Source: an uncultured Oscillibacter sp.
GTDB taxonomy: Bacteria > Bacillota > Clostridia > Oscillospirales > Oscillospiraceae
Length of the DNA stretch: 64,000 nt
Direction: 5' to 3'
NCBI GenBank assembly: GCA_910585385.1
Contig: CAJUDV010000002.1
Coordinates: 37,080-101,079 of the forward strand
In this document: piece after piece, positions 16,489 through 24,712 of the stretch
How positions within the stretch are numbered: the stretch's first letter is position 1
Layout of the letters: the number at the start of each line of letters is the position of its first letter
The notes under the pieces: generated by a model
Told to the model about the DNA's origin: nothing
Seen by the model: only the letters and a program-made list of their open reading frames with translations
Database searches by the model: none
Made by a program: the position numbers and the translations under genes

Positions 16489-16707
16489 GCCCGCCGGGCT
16501 TTATGGCGTGAGAACTTTCAAAAATTGGAAGAGGCGGAAGGGGAGGCCTCCGCCAAAAGCATGGCGGGCCTGCTGGGCGGGTCCGTGGCCAAGGCGCTGA
16601 AGCGGTACGCCCCTCCGCCGGAGATCGACCCGCCGGTCCGCCGCATGACGGAGCTGCGGGAGGCCGCCGTGGCCGGGGACGGGGAAATTTTCAGGGCCGC
16701 CGGAGAG
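16489..16707 (+). pseudogene. Possible coding remnant, unrecognised
   Basis: The plus-strand frame from 16489 to about 16707 has strongly GC-rich third positions and reads like real protein (LWRENFQKLEEAEGE; SVAKALKRYAPPPEI; RRMTELREAAVAGDGEIFR). It has no ATG start and no ribosome site, and it runs into the promoter of the M60 gene. I read it as the remains of a lost gene. It could instead be a short TTG-started gene (16525-16812) overlapping the M60 start. I do not recognise the family. Confidence 0.3.
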
Positions 16708-16714
16708 CTGCCTC

Positions 16715-16743
16715 TTGCCAAACCATGGGGGAATTGGTATAAT
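16715..16743 (+). promoter_or_regulatory. Promoter of the M60/SLH operon
   Basis: TTGCCA (16715-16720), a 17-bp spacer and a consensus TATAAT (16738-16743), 65 bp before the M60 start codon. Confidence 0.75.
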
Positions 16744-16808
16744 ACTGCCGATCTTTTGCACCCTCCGCGGCGTCTTCGCGGCGGGCCCACGAAAGCGAGG
16801 AACGAGAG

Positions 16809-19800
16809 ATGAAGAGACGGATCATTTCCCTGCTGCTGGCGGCGTCTTTGCTGGCTGGCGCCATCCCTGCGGCTGAGGCGGCCGGGACGGTTGCGGGGCA
16901 GCCCCTTGGCAGCGTCGCCGCCACGCTCCGGCTGGACTTTCCCCAGCGCCTGGAGGAGATTCAGGAGCGGAATGTGCGGGTGGAGCTGTTTCAGGACGGA
17001 CAGAGCCTGGGATGGCTTCCCCTGGGCTGGGAGGAGAGCGGCGCCCAGGTGGGCGGCTTCCCGGCGGCGGTGGCCCTGCGGAACGAGGACGGCGGAGAGC
17101 TGGGCGGCGGCAGCTGGCCCGGCTATTTGGACGTCACCGTGGAGAACCTCCCCCAGGGGGAGTATGCCCTGGAGTTCACCGGGGAGGGGTATGTGCCCTA
17201 CACCCAGCGTCTCACCCTCCGGGATTACTCCCAGCACGTGACCCTGGGCACCGGCGACGGGACCTTTACCCTGGGCGACGTGGACGGGGACGGCGCCGTG
17301 AGCCGCCGGGACCGGGAGCTGTTGTCTGAGGCGCTGGGCTCCGGTGAGCGGCGGGATCTGGATCAGTTTGACCTGGATGGCGACGGCGAGATCGGCGTGG
17401 TGGATCTGGCCTACCTCACCCGTGCCATGGAGGCGGACGGTGAGGCGGCGGTGCGGAACACCGCCATGCTGCTGCCTCCGGTGGATACGGCGGCCATGCT
17501 GGACGCCCTGCTTCGCTCCGGCGGGAGCCTTCTCTCCGGCAGCCTGGACGACCTCTTTTTGAACAACGGGCAGACCGTGACCCTCTCCGGCGGGGACGAA
17601 GGGCTGGAGCTGAATATTCCCCTGGCGGACCCGGTGGAGCTGGAGGAGCTCCAGATTGTCTCCCCCGAGGGCCCGGGGGCCGTTCTGGCGGGCTCCGCCG
17701 CTGTGGAGTATCAGGACGGATTCCGGGAGGACATCCCCTTTGACCAGTCCCTGCCAGCGGGAATCTACGCCATTGGCCCCATGCCGGGCAGCAGCGTAGT
17801 CTCCATCTCCCTGGGCCGCCGGGTGCCGGTAAAGGAGATCGTCATCTCCGTCAGCCGCACCGAGGGCGGCGGCTACGCCGTGCTGGAGAGTATCCGTTTT
17901 CTCCAGGAGATTGTGCCGGAGAACCCCGCTCCGCCCAACAGCGAGATCAAAAACCTTACCGCCGAGGCGGGAGACGGCCAGGTGAGCCTGCGCTGGGGCG
18001 AGCTGCCCAACGTCTCCGGCTACCGGGTGGACTACCGTCTCCGGGACGGCGGCGAGGCCCGGTCCCAGACTGTGGACGTGCCCCGGGCGGAGATCACCGG
18101 CCTGGAGAATTTGAAGACCTATCTCTTTACCGTGACCCCCGTGGACGGCGGCTGGCAGGGAAGGACCTCCCCCGCCGTGGCGGCCGCGCCGCAGCCTGCC
18201 CGGGTACCGGACGCGCCGGATATGGTGAGCGTGGGCGTGCTGGACGGAGCCCTCAGCGTCTCCTGGAAGGCCGCGAAGAACGCCACCTATTACGAGATCT
18301 ATTACCGGGCGCAGGGGGAGGGCGGCTTCCAGCAGTACGGCGGGCAGCTCTCCGGCACCGGCGCCACCATCAACGGCCTGACCAACGGCGTTACCTACGA
18401 GATCTACATTGTGGCGGGCAACAGCATGGGCCGCAGCGGGCCCTCCCGCACGGCCCTGGGCACGCCGGAGTCCCCGGATTACAGCCGCCCGGAGGGCATT
18501 CCCGCGGCGGGCGTGCTGGACTGGCAGGATATAGAGCGGGTCTGGCTGGGCAATCCCAACAACGTCTCCCCCAGCGCCTACACGCCGGATAAGCCCTTCC
18601 GGCCGGAGAACATGGCGGACGGGGATTACAGCACTCACTGGACCTCCCACTCCTACGGCGACGGCAACTGGTGGGACAGCAAGGCGGTGTTCGCCTCCTT
18701 CAGCCGGCCTGTGGATCTCAGCGCGGTGATCTGGGTGCCCCGGCTGGACGGCGACTACGCCGCGAACCTCCGGCTCTACGCTGTTACCGTCTGGAGGCAG
18801 GGGGATGAGCTGAACGGCCCCGGCACCCTGATTGCCCCCGACCCGGACCGGGGCGGCAGCGGCTCCGACGCCAAGACCTGGCTCCCTGTCCAGGGGAACC
18901 CCGTCACCACAAAGTTCGCCGTGCTGCCCTTTGAGCCGGTGACGGACGTGGTGAAGATTTCCATCGCGATTGAACAGCGGGCCTATACGGCGGTGAGCCT
19001 GTCGGAGCTGATGTTCATGGAGTACGATCCCTCCCGCAGCCTCCAGGACGACATCTCCGCCCTCTTTGTTGGCGGGCTGGACGGTCCCCACACAGAGCTG
19101 GCCCCGGGCGTCAGCCAGGAGGCCGTCGACGCCCTGCGCCAGCGGCTGAACAGCGGCGAGAAGGACTACTACCTCTACACCGCCGCCATGGCGGACGAGC
19201 TGGATCTGGCGGAGGCCATTCTCCGCCGCCAGCCCACCGGCAGCAGCGTCCTCACCGGCCTGGACGTCCGCAGCGGCGCCGCGGACAGCGCGAAGTACAG
19301 CCAGGGCGGCAGCGAGCTGCAGCCCCTGGGGGCCGCCGCCGGAGCGGGAGACGAGATCACCGTCTACGCCTCCATTCCCGGCGGTCAGACCGTCACGGTC
19401 TATGCCAGCCAGTATAACGCCGAGGCCAGCCAGTGGCTCCAGAAAATCGGCACCCTGCGGAACGGGCGGAATATCCTGACCGTCCCCAAGATCGGCAGCC
19501 AGGACACCCCCCGGGGCGGCAGCCTGTATGTCACCTGCGGCGGGCAGAACCCGGAGCAGGTCTCCCTCACCGTCCGCCGGGCGGTGAAGATCCCGGTGCT
19601 GGAGCTCTCCGACTGGTATGATCTCAGTGAGACGGCCCGGAGGGACCGTATCCGGGCGTACGCGGCGGAGCTGGAGAGCTATGTTTCCGCCCAGGGCGTC
19701 ACAGACGCCGCCAAGACCACCGACTGGCACAATGTCACAGAGATTTCCATGCCCGCGGTGCTGCTGTCCCTGCCCGCTCTGGCGGTGCTGAACGGCAGCG

Positions 19801-21737
19801 GAAAGACCCAGGCGGAGCGGGAGGAGACGCTGTACAGCAACGCCTTGGCCTGGGAGGACCTGATGCACATCTGCAAGACCACCCAGGGCATTGACAACAC
19901 CTACGGAAACAGCGACATGACCACCCGGCAGAATATCCGGTGCATGCAGATGTTCTCCGGCGCGTTTATGTACGCCGCCGGGAGCCACATCGGCATTGGC
20001 TACGGCTCCTGCGCGGGCATGGTCTGCGGCAAGCCCATCAGCGCCCTGGGGACCGGCGCCGGGGCCAACGGCCTCTTCGGCTGGGGCATAGCCCACGAGA
20101 TCGGCCACAACATGGACAAGCTGGGCAGGGCCGAGATCACCAACAACCTCTACTCCCTGATGGTCCAGACCTATGACGGGAGGCAGAACACCCTGTCCTC
20201 CCGGCTGGAGAAGAGCGGAAAGTACCCCGCCATCTTTGCCAAGACGGCCCAGGGCCTTCCCGGGGAGTCCAACAACGTCTTCGTCCAGCTGGGCCTCTAC
20301 TGGCAGCTGCACCTGGCCTATGACGGCGGAGACCGGCCCATGGACTTCTACAACCGCTTTTTCAAGGCCTGGAAGGCCGGGACGTACTTCGGCGGGGAGA
20401 CCGGCTATGCCGACAAGGTGGCCCGGACAGCCTCCGCCGTGGCGGGCAGGAACCTGGAGGAGTTCTTCACCCGCTGGGGCATGGTCCTCAGCGACGGCAC
20501 CAGGGCGGCGCTGGCCAACTACCCGGCGGAGCCCCGGGCCGTCTGGTACCTGAGCGATCAGAGCCGCAGGGCGCGGCTGGCAGGGACCCAGCCGGCCGGC
20601 GGGAGCGCCTCTGTGACGGCGTTGCTGACGGCGGACAACGAGATCACCCTGACCATTACCCCCAGCTTTACCGGCGCCATCCAGGGCTATGAGATCCGCC
20701 GCAGCAGCGACGGCGGGCGGACCTTCCGCCCCATCGCCTTCACCGCGGAGACAACCTATAAGGACGTGGTGGGCTCCGCCAACCACCGGACCTACACCTA
20801 CGAGGTCGCGGCCTATGACATTCTGGGCGGCGCCGTCGCTGCGGCCCAGTCCGGCGAGGTGCGGGTGGCCTACGACAAGACCGTGCCCGAGACCGCCTAC
20901 ACCGTGGCCCGGAGCGGGGACGCCGTGACGTTCACTCTGACGGAGGAGACCGCTGTCTCCGGCCTGAAAGTGAAAAACGCCCCTGAGAGCGGTGATTTCT
21001 CCGTGGAGATCCGGGACGGCGGCGGCAAGACCCATACCGCCCGCTCCGGAAGCTTTGGCCAGGGCAGTCAGGCGGTGGACGACCAGAGCAGCTACCTGAC
21101 CTACTTCCAAAAGCCCGGCGCGGGAGCGGAGGACACCCGCATCTGGACCTATGACGCAAAGACCGTCACCGTCACCGGCATTCCGTCCTCCGTGCCGGAG
21201 GGTGACATCCAGCTCATCAGCTACGCCGGGGACGACGTGGCCTTCCTGGAGGAGGGCTCCGTGGGCGTTCTGGCGGAGGATTACCCGTATTTGACCGACT
21301 CCGGCGCCGCCGTGCTCCCCGCCGGGACGCTGGTGATCACCGGCACCTACCGGGGCGACCCGCTGTACCAGACCGTGAAGATCGAGGGCCGGTTTACCCG
21401 GACCGCGGTCAACGGGGACGGCACCGAGACAGAGAGCGTGGAGTCCCGGCCTCTGGACGGCAGGGCGCTGCTGTTTGCCGAGGTGCCGGAGGACGGCGCG
21501 GTCAGCGACATCAGCGACGGTCTCTTCATCTTTATCCCCAATGTCCAGAGAGAGGCGGAGCTCCAGGGAGACCAGAGCGACTGCGGCGGAGAGAACCTGC
21601 TGCCCAGCCAGATGCGGGCGGTTCTCTCCCGCACGGACCTGCCCGACAGCCCGGAGAGCCAGCGCGTCACGGCGGAGACGCTGTGGATCGACACCCCCGG
21701 CGGCGCGGATCTGCCCGCCATCGTATTGAAGGAGTGA
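16809..21737 (+). CDS. Secreted M60 (enhancin/mucinase-like) peptidase with dockerin, FN3 and discoidin domains
   Basis: A 1642-aa exported protein. A signal peptide (RRIISLLLAASLLAGAIPAAEA) is followed by a beta-rich segment. A type I dockerin-like pair of calcium loops comes at about 152-213 (LGDVDGDGAVSRRDRELL; FDLDGDGEIGVVDLAYL). Two fibronectin III domains follow (about 380-465 and 470-560), then a discoidin/F5-8C-like carbohydrate-binding domain (about 595-745) and the M60 catalytic region. HEIGH at 1096-1100 plus Glu at 1109 fits HExxH-x8-E exactly. Another FN3-like domain lies at about 1264-1350. M60 enzymes commonly cleave mucin-type O-glycoproteins. The next gene, 4 bp downstream, encodes an SLH protein that may hold it at the cell wall. 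Confidence 0.88.
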   Translation: MKRRIISLLLAASLLAGAIPAAEAAGTVAGQPLGSVAATLRLDFPQRLEEIQERNVRVELFQDGQSLGWLPLGWEESGAQVGGFPAAVALRNEDGGELGGGSWPGYLDVTVENLPQGEYALEFTGEGYVPYTQRLTLRDYSQHVTLGTGDGTFTLGDVDGDGAVSRRDRELLSEALGSGERRDLDQFDLDGDGEIGVVDLAYLTRAMEADGEAAVRNTAMLLPPVDTAAMLDALLRSGGSLLSGSLDDLFLNNGQTVTLSGGDEGLELNIPLADPVELEELQIVSPEGPGAVLAGSAAVEYQDGFREDIPFDQSLPAGIYAIGPMPGSSVVSISLGRRVPVKEIVISVSRTEGGGYAVLESIRFLQEIVPENPAPPNSEIKNLTAEAGDGQVSLRWGELPNVSGYRVDYRLRDGGEARSQTVDVPRAEITGLENLKTYLFTVTPVDGGWQGRTSPAVAAAPQPARVPDAPDMVSVGVLDGALSVSWKAAKNATYYEIYYRAQGEGGFQQYGGQLSGTGATINGLTNGVTYEIYIVAGNSMGRSGPSRTALGTPESPDYSRPEGIPAAGVLDWQDIERVWLGNPNNVSPSAYTPDKPFRPENMADGDYSTHWTSHSYGDGNWWDSKAVFASFSRPVDLSAVIWVPRLDGDYAANLRLYAVTVWRQGDELNGPGTLIAPDPDRGGSGSDAKTWLPVQGNPVTTKFAVLPFEPVTDVVKISIAIEQRAYTAVSLSELMFMEYDPSRSLQDDISALFVGGLDGPHTELAPGVSQEAVDALRQRLNSGEKDYYLYTAAMADELDLAEAILRRQPTGSSVLTGLDVRSGAADSAKYSQGGSELQPLGAAAGAGDEITVYASIPGGQTVTVYASQYNAEASQWLQKIGTLRNGRNILTVPKIGSQDTPRGGSLYVTCGGQNPEQVSLTVRRAVKIPVLELSDWYDLSETARRDRIRAYAAELESYVSAQGVTDAAKTTDWHNVTEISMPAVLLSLPALAVLNGSGKTQAEREETLYSNALAWEDLMHICKTTQGIDNTYGNSDMTTRQNIRCMQMFSGAFMYAAGSHIGIGYGSCAGMVCGKPISALGTGAGANGLFGWGIAHEIGHNMDKLGRAEITNNLYSLMVQTYDGRQNTLSSRLEKSGKYPAIFAKTAQGLPGESNNVFVQLGLYWQLHLAYDGGDRPMDFYNRFFKAWKAGTYFGGETGYADKVARTASAVAGRNLEEFFTRWGMVLSDGTRAALANYPAEPRAVWYLSDQSRRARLAGTQPAGGSASVTALLTADNEITLTITPSFTGAIQGYEIRRSSDGGRTFRPIAFTAETTYKDVVGSANHRTYTYEVAAYDILGGAVAAAQSGEVRVAYDKTVPETAYTVARSGDAVTFTLTEETAVSGLKVKNAPESGDFSVEIRDGGGKTHTARSGSFGQGSQAVDDQSSYLTYFQKPGAGAEDTRIWTYDAKTVTVTGIPSSVPEGDIQLISYAGDDVAFLEEGSVGVLAEDYPYLTDSGAAVLPAGTLVITGTYRGDPLYQTVKIEGRFTRTAVNGDGTETESVESRPLDGRALLFAEVPEDGAVSDISDGLFIFIPNVQREAELQGDQSDCGGENLLPSQMRAVLSRTDLPDSPESQRVTAETLWIDTPGGADLPAIVLKE

Positions 21738-21741
21738 GGCT

Positions 21742-23004
21742 ATGAGACGGATAAAAGCGGCTCTGCTTGCGGCGCTTTGCCTGTTCTGGGCTCTGCCGGC
21801 CACGGCGGCGGCCTGGGACAGCGAGCCCCGGCTGGTCCTCCAGGAGGAGGGCGCGGGGGTGGATCTGACAGTGGAGGGCCTGGAGGACCGGGTGTACGGC
21901 CTCCAGCTGGAGCTGACCCTGGAGGGAAATTGCCCCGACGCGGCCTTCAAGGCGGAGGAGCTGGACGCCTATGTCCCGGACTGCCGGGTGGAGACGGAGA
22001 ACGGCAAGACCGCCGTCACCATCTACATGAGCGCTCTGTCCGGCGAAAACCCCATCAATCGGGGCCGCCGGCTGTACCTGGGGAGTCTGGAGCCCAGAGG
22101 CGGCTGCACCCTGCCCAGCCGGGCCCGGCTGACTCTGCTGGACCGGGACCTGCGGCCCTACACGGAGACGGTCTCCGTTGGCTCTGATTTCCGGGACGAC
22201 TACGACGGGGACGGATACCGCATCTATACCAACAACCCGGACCACGGCGCCCTCCGGGTGCGGCCCTCCTACGCGGAGGAGGGCGAGACGGTGACGGTCA
22301 CCGTCTCGCCGGACTCCGGCTATGAGCTGGAGGATCTCACCGCCTCCTTCGGGCGGCGGAACCTCCGCCTCACGGACCGGGGCGGCGGGAGCTACACCTT
22401 CACCATGCCCGACGGGGAGGTGGATGTGGAGGCCTCCTTCCGCCTCCGGGAGGGCGGGACCCTGCCCTTCACGGATATTCCGGAGGGCTTCTGGTGCTAT
22501 GACGAGGTGGGGTACGTCTATGAGCGGGGGCTGATGAACGGCACCGGCCCCGCCACCTTCACCCCCAACGGCTCCACCACCCGGAGCATGATCGTGGCGA
22601 TTCTGTACCGGATGGAGGGCTCCCCCGCCGTAGCCCCCGGGGCGTTTACTGACGTGTCCGCCGATATGTACTACGCCTCCGCCGTGGCCTGGGCCAGCGC
22701 CAACGGCATTGTCAACGGCTATTCGGACGGCGCCTTCCGTCCCGGCGCGGCCATCACCCGGGAGCAGCTGGCGGCCTTTTTGTACCGCTACGCCCGCTAT
22801 AAGGGAGGCGACGTCTCCGGCCGGGCGGATCTCTCCGCCTATGCCGACGCCGCCGGAATCGCCGGCTACGCCGTGGAGGCCATGGCCTGGGCCAACGCCG
22901 CGGGGCTGATCAACGGCACCTCTCAGACCACCCTCTCTCCCCGGGGCACCGCGACCCGGGCCCAGGCGGCGGTGATTTTGACCCGCTTTGCCAGGGATTT
23001 TTGA
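21742..23004 (+). CDS. S-layer homology protein with cohesin-like N-terminal domain
   Basis: 420 aa. A signal peptide (AALLAALCLFWALPATAAA) precedes a beta-sandwich-like domain (about 25-145). A short Bacteroides/Listeria-repeat-like module is at about 165-235 (DHGALRVRPSYAEEGETVTV). Three SLH domains follow (about 245-300, 305-360 and 368-420; for example FTDVSADMYYASAVAWASANGIVNGYSDGAFRPG). SLH repeats bind secondary cell-wall polymer. The first domain (VYGLQLELTLEGNCPDAAF ... YMSALSGENPI ... RLYLGSLEPR) has the pattern of a cohesin, which would bind the dockerin of the preceding M60 peptidase. SLH is certain; cohesin is inference. Confidence 0.85.
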   Translation: MRRIKAALLAALCLFWALPATAAAWDSEPRLVLQEEGAGVDLTVEGLEDRVYGLQLELTLEGNCPDAAFKAEELDAYVPDCRVETENGKTAVTIYMSALSGENPINRGRRLYLGSLEPRGGCTLPSRARLTLLDRDLRPYTETVSVGSDFRDDYDGDGYRIYTNNPDHGALRVRPSYAEEGETVTVTVSPDSGYELEDLTASFGRRNLRLTDRGGGSYTFTMPDGEVDVEASFRLREGGTLPFTDIPEGFWCYDEVGYVYERGLMNGTGPATFTPNGSTTRSMIVAILYRMEGSPAVAPGAFTDVSADMYYASAVAWASANGIVNGYSDGAFRPGAAITREQLAAFLYRYARYKGGDVSGRADLSAYADAAGIAGYAVEAMAWANAAGLINGTSQTTLSPRGTATRAQAAVILTRFARDF

Positions 23005-23056
23005 GTTCATGAAAACCGCTCCGGAGAGACCGGGGTGAAAAAAGCAGACAAACGGG

Positions 23057-23093
23057 CAGACCGTCGGATTTTTTCCGGCGGTCTGTTTTTTTT
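23057..23093 (+). terminator. Strong terminator of the M60/SLH operon
   Basis: CAGACCGTCGGA and TCCGGCGGTCTG form a stem with one G-T wobble and a T-rich loop, followed by eight T residues. Confidence 0.9.
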
Positions 23094-23127
23094 CCAGTTC
23101 TTTCAGATTAAATTCAGCATCTTCCAT

Positions 23128-23292
23128 TAGAGTCTGGTTTAAAACCGGCGGAATGCCGGATTGGAGCGGATTTTTCTGTCGGGCAAGGCGATTTGACGCG
23201 GGAATCCTGGCGGATTTCAAGTCAAATCAACGCAGCCCCGGCGGAAAAAGGCGCCCTAAGACGGCGTTTTGACGGTTTTAAAACAGACTCTA
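23128..23292 (+). repeat. Dispersed inverted-repeat (MITE-like) element, copy A
   Basis: A 165-bp element. The left end TAGAGTCTGGTTTAAAACCG and the inverse of the right end, TAGAGTCTGTTTTAAAACCG, match at 19 of 20 positions. Inside are hairpins CCGGC/GCCGG and GATTTGAC/GTCAAATC. The core is nearly identical (about 3 differences over about 125 bp) to the inverted copy at 56765-56927. The right end lies 41 bp before the VTC start codon. A TTGACG box is at 23269-23274 and TAGAGT 16 bp later. It encodes no credible protein. Confidence 0.85.
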
Positions 23293-23333
23293 GAGTGTGT
23301 TTACCTCAATACAGTTGGAAAGGACGTGATCGC

Positions 23334-24008
23334 ATGACGCGGTACCGGCATGAGTGGAAGCATGAGATCGGTCTCTCGGACCGGCTTGTTCTCCGCCAGC
23401 GGCTGCGTACGGTGGCGGCGCCGGATGGGCACGCCCGGGACGGGCGGTATTTCATCCGCAGCCTGTACTTCGATAATCCGGCGGACAAGGCCCTGCGGGA
23501 GAAGCTGGATGGAGTGGACCGGAGGGAGAAATTTCGTATCCGCTGCTACAACGGAGATACCTCCCTCATCCGTCTGGAGAAAAAGAGCAAGCGGGGCGGC
23601 CTGGGGAGCAAGGTCTCGGTGGTCCTCACGGAGGAGGAGGCCCGGGCCGCCGCCGCGGGCGACTGGGCGTGGATGCCCCACAGCGGCAGGGATTTGATTC
23701 TGGAGCTGTACAGCAAGATGAAGTCCCAGGGGCTGCGGCCCAGAACCATCGTGGACTACACACGGGAGGCCTTCGTCTATGCCCCGGGCAACGTCCGGGT
23801 GACGCTGGACTACGATATTCGCACGGGACTGCGGTGTACGGACTTCTTGAACCCGGACTGCGTTACCGTCCCGGCGGGGGACGCGCCGGCCATCCTGGAG
23901 GTCAAGTGGGACGCGTATCTGCCCGAGATCATTCGGGCCGCGGTGCGGCTGCCGGGCCGCCGGGCCTCTGCCTTCTCCAAATACGCGGCATGCCGGATCT
24001 ACGGATAA
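23334..24008 (+). CDS. VTC-domain protein (polyphosphate polymerase family)
   Basis: 224 aa; the whole protein is a VTC domain, the triphosphate-tunnel fold of eukaryotic vacuolar polyphosphate polymerase. Charged tunnel strands are visible as RHEWKHEIGL, YFIRSLYFDN, EKFRIRCYNGD, IRLEKKSKRGGLGSKVSV, RPRTIVDYTREAF and PAILEVKWDAYLP. It may make or bind inorganic polyphosphate or another phosphoryl polymer at the membrane. The start at 23334 has GGAAAGGACG upstream; the longer frame would start inside repeat copy A. It is the first gene of a three-gene set with DUF4956 and CotH, a common bacterial combination. Confidence 0.88.
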   Translation: MTRYRHEWKHEIGLSDRLVLRQRLRTVAAPDGHARDGRYFIRSLYFDNPADKALREKLDGVDRREKFRIRCYNGDTSLIRLEKKSKRGGLGSKVSVVLTEEEARAAAAGDWAWMPHSGRDLILELYSKMKSQGLRPRTIVDYTREAFVYAPGNVRVTLDYDIRTGLRCTDFLNPDCVTVPAGDAPAILEVKWDAYLPEIIRAAVRLPGRRASAFSKYAACRIYG

Positions 24009-24030
24009 TCTGTGATAGGGGAGTAAACTT

Positions 24031-24702
24031 ATGACTTTTAATGACATCTTCAAATCCAGCTTTCTGGAAAACGTCGCCAGCGTCAGCTTTTTGGATATGG
24101 CCATCGCTCTGACGCTGGCCTTCGGCCTGGGGCTCTTTATCTTCCTGGTCTACAAGAAGACCTTCACCGGCGTTATGTATTCCTCCAGCTTCGGCGTCAC
24201 CCTTGTGGCGCTGACCATGATCACCACCGTGGTCATTTTGGCGGTTACCAGCAACGTGGTGCTGTCTCTTGGCATGGTGGGCGCGCTGTCCATCGTCCGT
24301 TTCCGCACCGCCATCAAGGAACCGCTGGATATTGCCTTTCTCTTCTGGTCCATTGCCGTGGGCATTGTGCTGGCGGCGGGGATGATCCCTCTGGCGGTGT
24401 TTGGCAGCGTGTTCATCGGCGGGGTGCTGCTGGTCTTTGTCAACCGGAAATCTCACCTGGACCCCTATATCGTGGTGCTCCGGTGCGAGGACCACGCCGG
24501 AGAGACCCGGGCCAGGGCCTGTCTGGAGCAATGTGCGGCGCGGTGCGTGGTGAAGAGCAAGACCGCCCAGCGGGGCATGGTGGAGCTGAACGCGGAGATC
24601 CGTCTGAGAGACGGAAACACGGACTTTATCAACACCCTGGCGGAGCTGGAGGGGGTGGACAGCGCCGTGCTGGTCAGCTACAACGGGGACTACATGGGAT
24701 AG
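24031..24702 (+). CDS. DUF4956 membrane protein
   Basis: 223 aa with about four membrane helices in residues 20-135 and a soluble C-terminal domain (about 140-223). The motif LSLGMVGALSIVRFRTAIKEP around residues 80-100 is the hallmark of DUF4956. Its role is unknown. In other bacteria the gene regularly accompanies VTC and CotH genes, as here (22 bp after VTC, 10 bp before cotH), so it probably works with them at the cell envelope. Confidence 0.85.
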   Translation: MTFNDIFKSSFLENVASVSFLDMAIALTLAFGLGLFIFLVYKKTFTGVMYSSSFGVTLVALTMITTVVILAVTSNVVLSLGMVGALSIVRFRTAIKEPLDIAFLFWSIAVGIVLAAGMIPLAVFGSVFIGGVLLVFVNRKSHLDPYIVVLRCEDHAGETRARACLEQCAARCVVKSKTAQRGMVELNAEIRLRDGNTDFINTLAELEGVDSAVLVSYNGDYMG

Positions 24703-24712
24703 GGAGGCGCCG

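Noticed and set aside
16518..21950. A 1810-codon minus-strand open frame across the M60 gene
   Set aside because: It is an antisense shadow caused by high GC. The plus-strand protein has clear domains, a signal peptide and a promoter, while the minus-strand translation has none.
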